DNA of 6,210 nt. Source: Candidatus Fischerbacteria bacterium RBG_13_37_8 (lineage in GTDB: Bacteria; Acidobacteriota; HRBIN11; MFGW01). Below, piece by piece: positions 1-5,006 of the stretch (positions are counted from its first letter, which is position 1; each line of letters begins with the position of its first letter). The stretch covers positions 6,383 through 12,592 of the forward strand of contig MFGW01000033.1 of assembly GCA_001780385.1 (NCBI GenBank), in the 5' to 3' direction. The translations under genes and the position numbers were made by a program. The notes under the pieces are model-generated. The model was not told where the DNA came from and did not search any database. It saw only the letters and a list, made by a program, of their open reading frames with translations.

Positions 1-537
1 GTTTTTTAGAGGAGCAGAGTCAGCTTTGATCTTTTCAATAGCTTTCATAATGTTTGATTTATAATGTTCGGCATTTTTACGATAATAGTCCTTGTCTTTC
101 GGATCGAGACGGCATAATTCATCAAGCACGGTCTGCATGGCATTTAAATAATTATCTGGCACCATTAAATTACCATTAGTTTCAAGAGGGATTGTTTTTA
201 TGTCTTTTTTTTCGAGTGCGCCTTGTATTGTTGAGAGCCATACTTCCCAATTGTGGTAGAAAATAATATCAGCGGAAGCGGCAGTTTGAACGTGATGTGG
301 GCTGATGTCGAAATGACCGGGACACATCCCTGCAGGGATGATAGAAATGACGTTGACTTTATCTTTACCGATGTTGGTGACCATGGTTTCGATGAGTGAA
401 GTAGTAGTGATGACGGTTATTCTGGGATTTGTTTCAGCGGGGAAGAGTGGGGTCAGAGTAATCAATAAAAATAGAATGAGGAAGGGGAGTGTTGTTGTTG
501 AGAGTTTTGTTGAGTTTGTCGGGTTTGTTGTGTTCAT
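1..537 (-). CDS. Periplasmic metal-binding protein of a TroA/ZnuA-type ABC transporter (5' part, runs off left edge)
   Basis: The first 179 residues are visible; the C-terminal lobe lies outside the window. The role, from the family, is to bind a divalent metal (zinc, manganese or iron) in the periplasm and hand it to an ABC permease. Residues 1-34 form a signal peptide: a Thr/Asn-rich start with Lys11, a hydrophobic run 18-31, and likely cleavage near FPA-E. The mature chain starts with RITVITTTSLIETMV, the usual first strand and helix of the family. At 68-78 lies PAGMCPGHFDI, where other members have a P-x-G-x-x-P-H motif; His75 should be the first metal ligand. The segment LDPKDKDYYRKNAEHY (144-159) matches the family's DP-x-x-x-x-Y-Y-x-x-N helix. 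The second His ligand expected before it, in a DPHxW-like motif, is not visible: the corresponding stretch reads LMVPDNYL. ATG at 537 was chosen because it begins the signal peptide, although no good Shine-Dalgarno site precedes it. The gene probably depends on transcription from the receptor gene 155 bp upstream. Which metal is carried cannot be read from the sequence. Confidence 0.85.
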   Translation of the reverse strand, partial: MNTTNPTNSTKLSTTTLPFLILFLLITLTPLFPAETNPRITVITTTSLIETMVTNIGKDKVNVISIIPAGMCPGHFDISPHHVQTAASADIIFYHNWEVWLSTIQGALEKKDIKTIPLETNGNLMVPDNYLNAMQTVLDELCRLDPKDKDYYRKNAEHYKSNIMKAIEKIKADSAPLKN

Positions 538-569
538 GTTCGTTTCTTTTATGCTTTTTATAGTCCACC

Positions 570-605
570 AGGGATTGCTTCGTCGCTTCGCTCCTCGCAA
601 TGACA
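570..605. repeat. Dispersed palindromic element, copy B (TCATTGCGAGGAGCGAAG type)
   Basis: On the minus strand this reads TGTCATTGCGAGGAGCGAAG, then continues through CGACGAAGCAATCCCT. The outer arms ATTGC and GCAAT are inverted, and the centre is rich in GCGA/GAAGC half-palindromes. I recognise this as a short repeat scattered through many bacterial genomes; in the right frame it is translated as the familiar VIARSEATKQS string. It lies 32 bp before the start of the metal-binding protein gene, so it is transcribed into that gene's leader if the two genes are co-transcribed. It is non-coding and could be a small non-autonomous element moved in trans. Confidence 0.8.
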
Positions 606-616
606 GCATGTCCGTT

Positions 617-656
617 AGGGATTGTTACCCTTGCCTCCGGCAAGCTCACAATGACA
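617..656. repeat. Dispersed palindromic element, copy A (variant with CTTGCC/GGCAAG stem)
   Basis: This is a second element of the same plan as the one at 570-605 and in the same orientation. On the minus strand it starts TGTCATTGTGAG and ends ACAATCCCT, with inverted outer arms ATTGT/ACAAT. The core is a perfect 6-bp hairpin, CTTGCC-gga-GGCAAG. Ends are shared with copy B but the core differs, which is typical of related members of one element family. The two elements are 11 bp apart. Confidence 0.7.
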
Positions 657-666
657 ACATGATTTT

Positions 667-693
667 CTTCGTGTTCTTCGTGCCCTTCGTGGT
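667..693. repeat. Three tandem 9-bp units (CTTCGTGNN) touching the receptor stop codon
   Basis: On the plus strand the three units read CTTCGTGTT, CTTCGTGCC and CTTCGTGGT. On the coding (minus) strand this is the CCACGAAGGGCACGAAGAAC type of repeat known from intergenic DNA of many environmental bacteria. The last unit runs into the first base of the receptor stop codon (693-695), so it begins the 3' untranslated part of that message. It has no dyad symmetry and is unlikely to be a terminator. Confidence 0.7.
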
Positions 694-2552
694 TATTTTT
701 TTAAATTAAAATTAATGCCGAAAGTATAGGTTCTGCCGGGCATTTGGTATGCGCCTGCAGCAGCACCCGGTAATTCGACATAGATTAAATAGTGCTTGTT
801 GAAGATATTATTAATTGCAAGGAATGCATCTACCTTTGTGGTAATTTGATAGTCAAATTTAGCGCTGGCGGTGAAAAAGTCAGGCATAGGTGACTGGTGA
901 TTATTTTGTTCGTAGTAATCAGCGACATATTGCAAAGTGATCGAGGTTGATAATTTATTTTTTGTGAATGCGGTGATGAGGTCAAATTTATGATGTGCTC
1001 TGCCGAGTGTATTTTCATCCGGGTCGAGGTAGGTATAATAAAATTGACCTTCGAGGTAAGTACTGTGATGATATTTTAATCCCGCTTCAAGTCCTTTGAA
1101 TATGAATGAACCTGTATTCATAAATTTAAAGCCGGGAGGTGGGGAAGGATTAGGACTTAATTGGATCAAGTTATTGCCATTCATGCGGTAAATGGTGCAA
1201 TCAGCTTCCAGCCAGGGTGTGAATGTATGGTTGATGCCCAATTCATAATTCCATACTTTTTCCGGTTCAAGCTCAGGATTAGAAGTGGGGAACATGAATA
1301 ATTCATTCAATTGAGGAGTGCGGAAGCCTTTGTTGATAGAAGTTCTGATGTGCGTGTTGTCATTCAGGTGAACGACTGCACCGATATGCGGACTGGATTC
1401 ATTACCGTAGATGGAGTCGTGGTGAATACGTAATCCCGTGGAGAGAATGACCTTGTGAAAGAGCTTATATTCATTATGAAAAAAGAAACCGTATTCGTTT
1501 TTATCCCAATTACCGGCAGGCGCACTGAACAATTCACCGCCGAGGTATTTCAGATCGGCACCGATGGTCAGTTCATTATTTGACAATGCGCGGGTTGTGT
1601 AGTGTGTGACGAAACCATTCGTGTAATCGCGTGAATCGAAACCATCGGAGAACACATGATGACCAAAGTTACGATAGAGTTTAAAGGATGCTTCTGATTT
1701 TTGCCATGAGCTTGCGATGGTGAAATCAACAGCGCCGCGTTTATAATTATTCCAATAATCCACGAGTGGTATGTGAATGGTGCCCGGTTCGTATTTTTTG
1801 CCCGCAAAATATTTTCCCTGGAGTGTAAATTCCAGGTTCGGGGACAGCGAATATCCAAGCCTGGTCGTGAAATCATATCCGTCGTATTGTGAATTAGGGA
1901 TATGCCCATCGGAAAGATCCCTGTCGAATGTTATGTAATAATTGAATTTGTTGATATTGCCGCCGTGACGCACAAGGTAATGCTGCGTATTGAAGGAACC
2001 GTATGAAAGTGTTGCGTCGGTATGAAAACCGTCATCTATTTTTTTGGTGAGAATATTGATCACACCCCCCATGGCATCCGGTCCATAAATAACTGAGGAG
2101 GGACCGCGAACCACTTCGATTTTTGCAATGTTATCGAGTGCGAAGGAATGTGTGACCACACATCCGAACAGACCCATTTTTTCAGGTCTGCCGTCCACCA
2201 TGATGGAGATTCTTCTGCCATTTGAACCTAGACCACGCATTTCCACATCCGCCCTGCCATAATCACCCGTTCTCTGCACAAAAATACCGGGCAATGAATT
2301 CAGTATATTGATAGCATTATGCACATTAAACAACGCAAATTCATTTTCGGAGAGCACACTTACGGTTGCTGAGCAATCTTTCACTTCTTTTTTCGTAGCG
2401 GTAGCGGTAACGGTAATTTGGTCAGTGACCTGTAGTTTTTCTTGTGGATTAGGGAGAGGGATAGTTTCATCTTTATCGGAGGCAAGAACAGGTGCAAGGA
2501 AGAGGCAGAGGATAATGATACCGGCGATTATGTGTTTATTGTAGTTATTCAT
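693..2552 (-). CDS. TonB-dependent outer-membrane receptor, probably for a metal or metal complex
   Basis: This 619-residue receptor would import a scarce ligand across the outer membrane, powered by TonB-ExbB-ExbD. Residues 1-24 are a signal peptide ending APVLA. A TonB-box-like stretch, QITVTA, lies at about 45-50. The plug domain follows to about residue 170. It has the family signatures LNSLPGIFVQ, VEMRGLGSNGRRISIMVDG and, at 149-167, RGPSSVIYGPDAMGGVINI. The rest is a beta-barrel ending GRTYTFGINFNLKK, including the barrel motif NKGFRTPQLNELF and the PELEPEKVWNYELG segment typical of this family. The plug contains MGLFGC, a cysteine-bearing loop I associate with a receptor subgroup found near metal transporters; that link is from memory. 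ATG at 2552 is preferred over an upstream in-frame GTG (2564) because AAGGTG lies 9 bp before the ATG and would overlap the GTG. A metal-binding protein gene follows on the same strand, suggesting a joint uptake cassette. The ligand is unproven; heme, siderophore or cobalamin remain possible. Confidence 0.93.
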   Translation of the reverse strand: MNNYNKHIIAGIIILCLFLAPVLASDKDETIPLPNPQEKLQVTDQITVTATATKKEVKDCSATVSVLSENEFALFNVHNAINILNSLPGIFVQRTGDYGRADVEMRGLGSNGRRISIMVDGRPEKMGLFGCVVTHSFALDNIAKIEVVRGPSSVIYGPDAMGGVINILTKKIDDGFHTDATLSYGSFNTQHYLVRHGGNINKFNYYITFDRDLSDGHIPNSQYDGYDFTTRLGYSLSPNLEFTLQGKYFAGKKYEPGTIHIPLVDYWNNYKRGAVDFTIASSWQKSEASFKLYRNFGHHVFSDGFDSRDYTNGFVTHYTTRALSNNELTIGADLKYLGGELFSAPAGNWDKNEYGFFFHNEYKLFHKVILSTGLRIHHDSIYGNESSPHIGAVVHLNDNTHIRTSINKGFRTPQLNELFMFPTSNPELEPEKVWNYELGINHTFTPWLEADCTIYRMNGNNLIQLSPNPSPPPGFKFMNTGSFIFKGLEAGLKYHHSTYLEGQFYYTYLDPDENTLGRAHHKFDLITAFTKNKLSTSITLQYVADYYEQNNHQSPMPDFFTASAKFDYQITTKVDAFLAINNIFNKHYLIYVELPGAAAGAYQMPGRTYTFGINFNLKK

Positions 2553-2588
2553 AATCAGTAGCACCTTTGTTTATAAAAGTAACACGCA

Positions 2589-2617
2589 ATAGTAGCATGC
2601 TAAAAAGCGGATGTCAA
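2589..2617 (-). promoter_or_regulatory. Sigma-70-type promoter of the TonB-dependent receptor gene
   Basis: On the minus strand a perfect -35 box TTGACA (2617-2612) is followed, after exactly 17 bp, by TACTAT (2594-2589). Transcription should start near 2582, giving a leader of about 30 nt that contains the Shine-Dalgarno AAGGTG (2567-2562). A perfect 10-bp palindrome TAGCATGCTA (2593-2602) fills the spacer beside the -10 box. An imperfect dyad (2563-2580) lies in the leader. Either could be an operator for a metal regulator, but neither matches a Fur or Zur box I can recognise. The repeat at 2619 begins 2 bp upstream of the -35 box. Confidence 0.65.
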
Positions 2618-2618
2618 G

Positions 2619-2666
2619 TGTAGGGGCGGACCAATGTGTCCGCCCTTTTGGCATACCATATTGTTA
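2619..2666. repeat. REP-like hairpin unit, direct copy 1
   Basis: This is the first of two identical 48-bp blocks spaced 86 bp apart. It contains a perfect 8-bp stem, GGGCGGAC-caatgt-GTCCGCCC (2624-2645), followed by TTTT, so on the plus strand it could also act as a weak terminator. The block ends CCATATTGTTA. After 13 unlike bases a further 16-bp block, GCCTGATGCAATTAAT (2680-2695), is also shared with copy 2. It lies between the transposase and the receptor promoter and has no gene of its own. Small open frames across it are artefacts of the repeat. Confidence 0.85.
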
Positions 2667-2704
2667 GCACAACAACATCGCCTGATGCAATTAATTCCGG
2701 AGAT

Positions 2705-2752
2705 TGTAGGGGCGGACCAATGTGTCCGCCCTTTTGGCATACCATATTGTTA
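2705..2752. repeat. REP-like hairpin unit, direct copy 2
   Basis: This block is identical to 2619-2666 and has the same orientation, with the stem at 2710-2731. Its trailing shared block GCCTGATGCAATTAAT (2767-2782) contains the stop codon of the transposase gene (2778-2780). The transposase therefore ends inside the repeat unit. CCATATTGT (2742-2750) is inverted as ACAATATGG (2823-2831) beside the third hairpin, making a larger inverted arrangement around 2742-2831. Confidence 0.85.
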
Positions 2753-2777
2753 TACATAAGAATATTGCCTGATGCAA

Positions 2778-3341
2778 TTAATGTCGGCATGAAAAAAATG
2801 GCAGACACACAGGTCTGCCCTTACAATATGGCAATTGTGTCTCCGCTTCAACATTTGTACTAATATATTCTCTTATATAAGCTAATTCCTCTTTATTCCG
2901 GATAATATGTTCATAATAATTGCGCTGCCATAATTTTCCGCAAAGGTATTTAAAATTGACTGTTTTATTATCTTTTATATAATTATTCGTGGTCATGGTT
3001 TTATACCATTGTATTATATGAGGTAATGAATTCATATTATTCTGTTTTAATATAATAATTGCGTGCATATGATCTGGCATTATAATATATTCATCCAATT
3101 TTACTGACTTAAATTTATTTGGTATCAAATTCAACCATCTTATTGCCATTTCTCCTACCTCACTTGAAATAAATCGACTATTAAAAATTTCTCCCAAAAT
3201 AAGCCTATGCTTATAAGTACAAATAGTAATGAAATATCTGCCTTTTTTAGAATAATTAAAAGCATTTAAGCGAATTGATCTTCTTCCATATTTTTGCATG
3301 TTACTATTATCGGAAGGTGAATGGTAAATGATTCCTATCAT
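2778..3341 (-). CDS. REP-associated tyrosine transposase (RAYT; IS200/IS605-like Y1 family) with replaced C-terminus
   Basis: This HUH-type single-strand DNA transposase (187 residues from ATG 3341) is of the kind that moves short palindromic REP elements. It opens with KYGRRSIRLNAFNYSKKGRY then FITICTYKHR, the standard N-terminus of this RAYT class. The metal-binding HUH motif is in MPDHMHAII (His91, His93). The segment IIQWYKTMTTNNYI follows, then LWQRNYYEHIIR with the candidate nucleophile Tyr142 or Tyr143. After REYI at 160 the usual NP-x-x-W ending is missing. The last 27 residues run NVEAETQLPYCKGRPVC into FFSCRH, encoded by a hairpin repeat. The 5' end is uncertain: ATG 3299 would start the protein at MQKYGRRS, which fits the family better, and neither start has a clear Shine-Dalgarno site. 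It is read away from the small membrane protein gene and towards the receptor. Catalytic residues are intact, but activity with this C-terminus is doubtful. Confidence 0.9.
   Translation of the reverse strand: MIGIIYHSPSDNSNMQKYGRRSIRLNAFNYSKKGRYFITICTYKHRLILGEIFNSRFISSEVGEMAIRWLNLIPNKFKSVKLDEYIIMPDHMHAIIILKQNNMNSLPHIIQWYKTMTTNNYIKDNKTVNFKYLCGKLWQRNYYEHIIRNKEELAYIREYISTNVEAETQLPYCKGRPVCLPFFSCRH
2792..2820 (-). terminator. Third, inverted REP-like hairpin inside the transposase 3' end; terminator-like
   Basis: Read on the minus strand, GGCAGAC-ctgtgt-GTCTGCC (2819-2800) forms a 7-bp stem followed by A and seven T (2798-2792). This is the shape of an intrinsic terminator. The same design (GGGCNGAC stem, six-base loop) is seen in the two direct copies, but this copy is in the opposite orientation. 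It is translated as the GRPVCLPF part of the transposase, and its T-run comes before the stop codon at 2778. Termination here would give messages without a stop codon. Whether it terminates in vivo is inference. Confidence 0.55.
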
Positions 3342-3371
3342 GAATGAATTTTATGAAATTGACTCTTATTC

Positions 3372-3404
3372 TTGAAAATGCATTACGCTTCTATTACAAT
3401 AGAA
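3372..3404 (+). promoter_or_regulatory. Promoter and operator-like palindrome of the small membrane protein gene
   Basis: TTGAAA (3372-3377) and TACAAT (3395-3400), each one base off consensus, are separated by exactly 17 bp. Transcription would start near 3407, about 18 nt before the AGGAGG site. The -10 box lies inside the palindrome TTCTATTACAATAGAA (3389-3404), with 6-bp arms, which could be an operator. A 5-bp stem GATGC/GCATC (3407-3424) directly precedes the ribosome binding site and might modulate translation. Function is inferred from sequence alone. Confidence 0.55.
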
Positions 3405-3438
3405 TTGATGCACGCAATAGCATCAGGAGGAATATGAA

Positions 3439-3651
3439 ATGTCAATTATGCAATACATGAATGACAGGGTGAAGAGATTCAGCATCTGGGATATTAAATT
3501 AGCACAATTCGCAGCGATGTGTGTGATGCTTATCATAGTGAAATTAGTACCAGAAATAATGACTATCAGTGTATGGTGGTTTGTTGTTCTTGCAGTAATT
3601 TCTGCTATTAAGCCGCTTTATGTGATGTATTTGAAAAAAGTAAAAGAGTAA
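3439..3651 (+). CDS. Small membrane protein with two predicted transmembrane helices (70 residues)
   Basis: The specific function is not recognised. The start is secure: AGGAGG (3425-3430) lies 8 bp before ATG 3439, and a good promoter stands upstream. Residues 1-16 are polar and basic (NDRVKRFSIWDIK). A first helix spans about 17-38 (LAQFAAMCVMLIIVKLVPEI) and a second about 42-60 (ISVWWFVVLAVISAIKPLYV). A Lys-rich tail (YLKKVKE) suggests that both ends face the cytoplasm. The layout (FSIWDI, then helix, VP/FPE, WW, helix, short basic tail) resembles small uncharacterised inner-membrane proteins in other bacteria; that is a recollection. It is divergent from the transposase and not clearly in an operon with the amidohydrolase, which appears to have its own promoter. 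The strong translation signals suggest a real, well-expressed protein. Confidence 0.8.
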   Translation: MSIMQYMNDRVKRFSIWDIKLAQFAAMCVMLIIVKLVPEIMTISVWWFVVLAVISAIKPLYVMYLKKVKE

Positions 3652-3669
3652 TAATAAGCACTGAGTATC

Positions 3670-3735
3670 ATGAAAATGCGTATCAGCTTGTTAATTGAAA
3701 AAGATGAAGATGCGGGTATTTCAAAGCAGAACTAA
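3670..3735 (+). pseudogene. 21-codon remnant resembling the N-terminus of a HicB-family antitoxin
   Basis: The frame reads MKMRISLLIEKDEDAGISKQN then TAA. The string I-S-L-L-I-E-K-D-E-D closely resembles the first beta-strand and turn of HicB antitoxins, which usually continue with GYYxAxCPxLPGC; that continuation is absent. No HicA toxin lies nearby and no Shine-Dalgarno site precedes it. It is best read as a deletion scar from a lost toxin-antitoxin pair, but 21 codons is too short to exclude chance. Confidence 0.3.
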
Positions 3736-3754
3736 AATTGAATAGAGAATCCTT

Positions 3755-3784
3755 TTCACATTGTAAAAATGGTACTGGTATGAT
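3755..3784 (+). promoter_or_regulatory. Likely extended -10 promoter of the amidohydrolase gene
   Basis: TTCACA (3755-3760) is followed after 18 bp by TATGAT (3779-3784), preceded by the extended -10 element TG (3776-3777). The -10 box overlaps a small dyad GGTAT-gat-ATACC (3777-3789). A start site near 3791 would exclude the upstream TTG (3738) and ATG (3780) starts of the amidohydrolase frame and leave ATG 3807 or 3834. Confidence 0.5.
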
Positions 3785-3806
3785 ATACCTGATAAATCAA
3801 ATTATT

Positions 3807-5006
3807 ATGAAAAAAGATTATCCTGTAAAACTAATGCGCAATATAATCAGATTTGTACTTGTGCTTTTCTGCTTTTTCCAGTTTCTTTGCGAGGGTATAG
3901 TTTGCGAAGAAAACGAATACGTGGATGTACATATTCATCTTGATCCAATGGCTCTGCAAAAAGAGGGATTTTCATTTACAAAGAGGTCGAACAATCCGAG
4001 GAAATCGAATGAAGAAAAAATTGATTATAAGGATTTAGGCAAAAATATTATTTCGATAATGGATAAAATGGGTGTCGAGCGAGCTATGCTTATGCCACCT
4101 CCGCAAGTACCTTCTCAGCAGGGGATAAAATACACATATGCGACGTGTCTCTCCGTGATCAAATATTACCCTGATCGTCTGCTCCTCGGGGGAGGAGGCG
4201 ATAACTTAAATCCACTAATTTACCAATACGGCAGAGAAGAGATTACACAGGAAATTCGTGCGCAGTTTCGAAAGGAAGCTGAAAAATTAGTCAAGGCAGG
4301 TATTAAGGTATTCGGGGAGATGGCAGCTCTTCATCTCTCCATGCAGGAACATCATATTTTTTCGCAGGTTGATCCTGATCATCCACTTTTTCTGCTGCTT
4401 GCTGATATTGCAGCAGAACATAATATCCCCATAGATTTGCACATGGAAGCGGTTCCAGAAGATATTCTGATGCCAGAAGCAATTTTAAAAATAAGTTCGC
4501 GTAATCCAAAAAAACTTAAGGCAAATATCAGCGGTCTGGAAAACCTACTCAAGCATAATCGCAAAGCTAAAATAGTATGGCAGCATATTGGATGGGACAA
4601 TATTGGTTTCATGACAATTGAACGACTTACAGGTCTGCTTAAAAAACATTCGAATCTTTACCTTGCAATACGCGTGGAATATCGTCAAATGCAAATGGAT
4701 AAAAGTGGTAAAATGGCTAATCGAATAGTTGATGACAATTGGAAAATCTATCCTGAATGGGTAAAATTTATGACTGATTTTTCTGACCGCATTGTCGTAG
4801 GTAGTGACGATTTCATGGGAATGATAAAGCAGCAGGCTCGCCCGAAAGATTCATTTAAAGAAACATGGAGAATCATGGAGCAGCTTCCGGAGGAGATAGC
4901 ACGTAAGATCGGCCGAAGCAATGCTGTTCGGATTTATAATTTGCATGATAAAATAGCGGGACCTTTTAATTACAGTTCCCAATTTGTTGAATTAAACACG
5001 AAGTAG
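3807..5006 (+). CDS. Exported metal-dependent amidohydrolase (amidohydrolase-2-like TIM barrel)
   Basis: This protein of 399 residues from ATG 3807 carries an N-terminal signal peptide or anchor: KLMRNIIR followed by a hydrophobic run FVLVLFCFFQFL (14-27). The mature part starts at once with the barrel's first strand, VDVHIHLD, giving metal ligands His42 and His44. Further candidates are Glu171 (VFGEM), His212 (DLHMEA), His260 (VWQHIGWDN) and the catalytic Asp334 (IVVGSDDF). The chain ends in the family's helix SNAVRIYNL. MDKMGVERAMLMPPPQ is the usual second-strand region. Such enzymes hydrolyse or decarboxylate small organic acids or lactones; the substrate is not predictable. The start is uncertain: the frame is open from TTG 3738, with ATGs at 3780, 3807 and 3834, and none has a clear Shine-Dalgarno site. 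The promoter near 3755-3784 and the signal peptide favour 3807 or 3834. An exported member is less usual for this mostly cytoplasmic family. The 3' end overlaps the convergent repeat-protein gene by 41 bp. Confidence 0.85.
   Translation: MKKDYPVKLMRNIIRFVLVLFCFFQFLCEGIVCEENEYVDVHIHLDPMALQKEGFSFTKRSNNPRKSNEEKIDYKDLGKNIISIMDKMGVERAMLMPPPQVPSQQGIKYTYATCLSVIKYYPDRLLLGGGGDNLNPLIYQYGREEITQEIRAQFRKEAEKLVKAGIKVFGEMAALHLSMQEHHIFSQVDPDHPLFLLLADIAAEHNIPIDLHMEAVPEDILMPEAILKISSRNPKKLKANISGLENLLKHNRKAKIVWQHIGWDNIGFMTIERLTGLLKKHSNLYLAIRVEYRQMQMDKSGKMANRIVDDNWKIYPEWVKFMTDFSDRIVVGSDDFMGMIKQQARPKDSFKETWRIMEQLPEEIARKIGRSNAVRIYNLHDKIAGPFNYSSQFVELNTK

Larger units (their letters stand above)
2619..3341. mobile_element. 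RAYT transposase with cognate-looking palindromic repeats
   Basis: The transposase gene, its internal inverted hairpin and two direct hairpin units together form one compact block between the receptor promoter and the next divergent promoter. RAYT genes are known to be flanked by the REP elements they act on, and the shared stem design supports that pairing here. I see no terminal inverted repeats or target duplication that fix exact ends, so the limits are those of the repeats and the gene. Confidence 0.6.

Noticed and set aside
434..649. 71-codon minus-strand frame containing VIARSEATKQS
   Set aside because: The peptide is a translation of the dispersed palindrome and then of the binding-protein gene in the wrong frame. 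The frame that starts at 537 gives a signal peptide and family motifs instead.
338..709. 123-codon open frame on the plus strand
   Set aside because: It lies opposite the metal-binding protein start and runs through the dispersed repeats. Its low-complexity Val/Met/Phe-rich translation and lack of a ribosome site mark it as a shadow.
2614..2863. Two small frames on opposite strands across the hairpin units
   Set aside because: Both are products of the repeated GGGCGGAC blocks, with near-duplicated peptide segments every 86 bp and no start signals.
2583..3420. Direct repeat CACGCAATAG at 2583-2592 and 3411-3420, as possible ends or target duplication of the transposase block
   Set aside because: Ten-base matches are expected several times by chance in 6 kb, and neither copy abuts the repeat or gene ends.
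3738..3806. Amidohydrolase start at TTG 3738 or ATG 3780
   Set aside because: The likely promoter -10 box lies at 3779-3784, downstream of or overlapping these starts, and the added residues are not like a signal peptide.
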